Shown here: piece by piece, positions 63,328 to 64,000 of the stretch
Layout of the letters: every line of letters starts with the position of its first letter
How positions within the stretch are numbered: position 1 is the first letter of the stretch
Assembly (NCBI GenBank): GCA_023014485.1
Contig: JAJOZX010007470.1
Location: 73,501-137,500, forward strand
Origin: Bathynomus jamesi
Lineage: Eukaryota > Arthropoda > Malacostraca > Isopoda > Cirolanidae
Direction: 5' to 3'
DNA: 64,000 bases
Made by a program: the position numbers and the translations under genes
Notes under the pieces: generated by a model
Told to the model about the DNA's origin: nothing
Databases searched by the model: none
Seen by the model: only the letters and a program-made list of their open reading frames with translations

Positions 63328-64000
63328 TATATATTAGCGGTGTACCGATTAATCGGCCATTTTCTTTGCATCGGCATCGGCCAAATTTAACCGATTCTCA
63401 CCGATTCTTTTGGAATTTTAAAATTTTCATTACAAAACAAAATCTATTTTATAGAAAATAGAACAGACAAAAAACACTATTTATGATAATTTATACTTAT
63501 TTCAAAGTGTAATTATAAAGATATTTTACATTCACGAAAAAGACAAACTTAATAAGTTAAGTTCCCATAAATTTACATTTTCTCTAACTGGCTAATCTCT
63601 AAATATTATAAACTATCGTAATCCCCTACTCTATATTAATAATAATTCTATATTAAGTTTCACTCTTTATAATTATATATTAAACCATCTTATTATATTA
63701 ACTTTATTTTAAGTATTTTAATAATTTTATAAACCCAAATTATATATACATTTTTTTTTTATTCAAATTGTCCACCAGGGACTTGAAATTTGGATGAAAT
63801 TTTTTGTTAAAATTATGTGGTTGACATTGTCGAAGAAAGAAAATACTTTCAACATAAAGAAAACCAATTACTTTAAATATTGGCATTCAATTTATGAAAG
63901 TAAAATAAAATTATTTTATCCTTTTACTGAGTAATAAAACTTTTTAACATTATTTAAGTTATGGTATATGAATAACAAATTCTGGTGCTCTATATTGTGG
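63328..64000. mobile_element. hAT-like end with ACCGATTAATCGG words, running off the window
   Basis: tattagcggtgtaccgattaatcggcc at 63335 is followed by catcggcatcggcc and accgattctcaccgattc, an iteron-rich terminus like the other hAT ends here. The remaining 550 bp to the window edge are AT-rich, with no frame supported and no second end inside the window. Confidence 0.5.

Overview
This is a eukaryotic, almost certainly arthropod and probably crustacean, window. The signs are a spliced kinesin motor-domain exon pair, short (CCTAA)n tracts of the arthropod telomere type, very long (TA)n, (GT)n and (CT)n microsatellites, and a very dense load of Tc1/mariner, pogo, hAT, Penelope-like and LINE elements. 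The organism assignment is inference; no species-level marker was recognised. Nearly all of the recognisable coding sequence belongs to transposable elements, most of it broken.

Layout. 1-2.9 kb: Penelope-like element (PLE) pieces carrying a nested Tc1 (DD34E) element and a nested hAT MITE. 3.1-4.3 kb: the only recognised host gene, two minus-strand exons of a kinesin motor domain. 4.4-9.6 kb: MITEs, a pogo/Tigger fossil with a PCNA-box-like C terminus, a tandem pair of tRNA-like repeats and hAT ends. 9.8-11.6 kb: palindromic elements and a 24-bp minisatellite. 11.7-15.7 kb: copy A of a large unclassified DNA transposon with about 245-bp terminal inverted repeats (TIRs), split by a 591-bp palindromic MITE. 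16-19 kb: low in repeats. 19-23.7 kb: dimeric tRNA-SINE, PLE palindrome, two minus-strand LINEs, a hAT and a pogo MITE. 23.9-25.3 kb: nearly intact DD41D (rosa-type) mariner. 25.3-28 kb: PLE copies and a hAT nested in another element. 28-32.4 kb: mostly unique sequence. 32.4-37.6 kb: large fold-back structure hosting copy B of the unclassified transposon with a 9-bp target-site duplication. 37.7-44.3 kb: mariner remnant split by a BED-finger hAT, a SINE split by an iteron-rich element, and a degenerate ZBED-type hAT transposase. 45-48.9 kb: LINE tail, intact SINE, PLE palindrome, DD34D mariner, second LINE tail. 49-54 kb: palindromic MITEs. 54.5 kb: possible first coding exon of an unrecognised host gene. 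55.3-59 kb: a minus-strand endonuclease/RT LINE interrupted by a plus-strand RTE-type LINE. 59-64 kb: PLE palindrome, several hAT ends, and a mariner interrupted by a long plus-strand LINE ORF.

How it fits together. The window is a nest of insertions inside insertions, so relative ages can be read from which element interrupts which. Target-site duplications of 8-9 bp (GTATCCAA, GATTGAAC, ATTATAGT, TAGTGCTG, CCCTACTT, CACCTAGGG, ATGTTATGT) are visible by eye and support the boundaries. The most notable material is the duplicated unclassified transposon, the covarying hammerhead-like hairpins at PLE ends, and a palindromic repeat family whose arm has expanded into a minisatellite.
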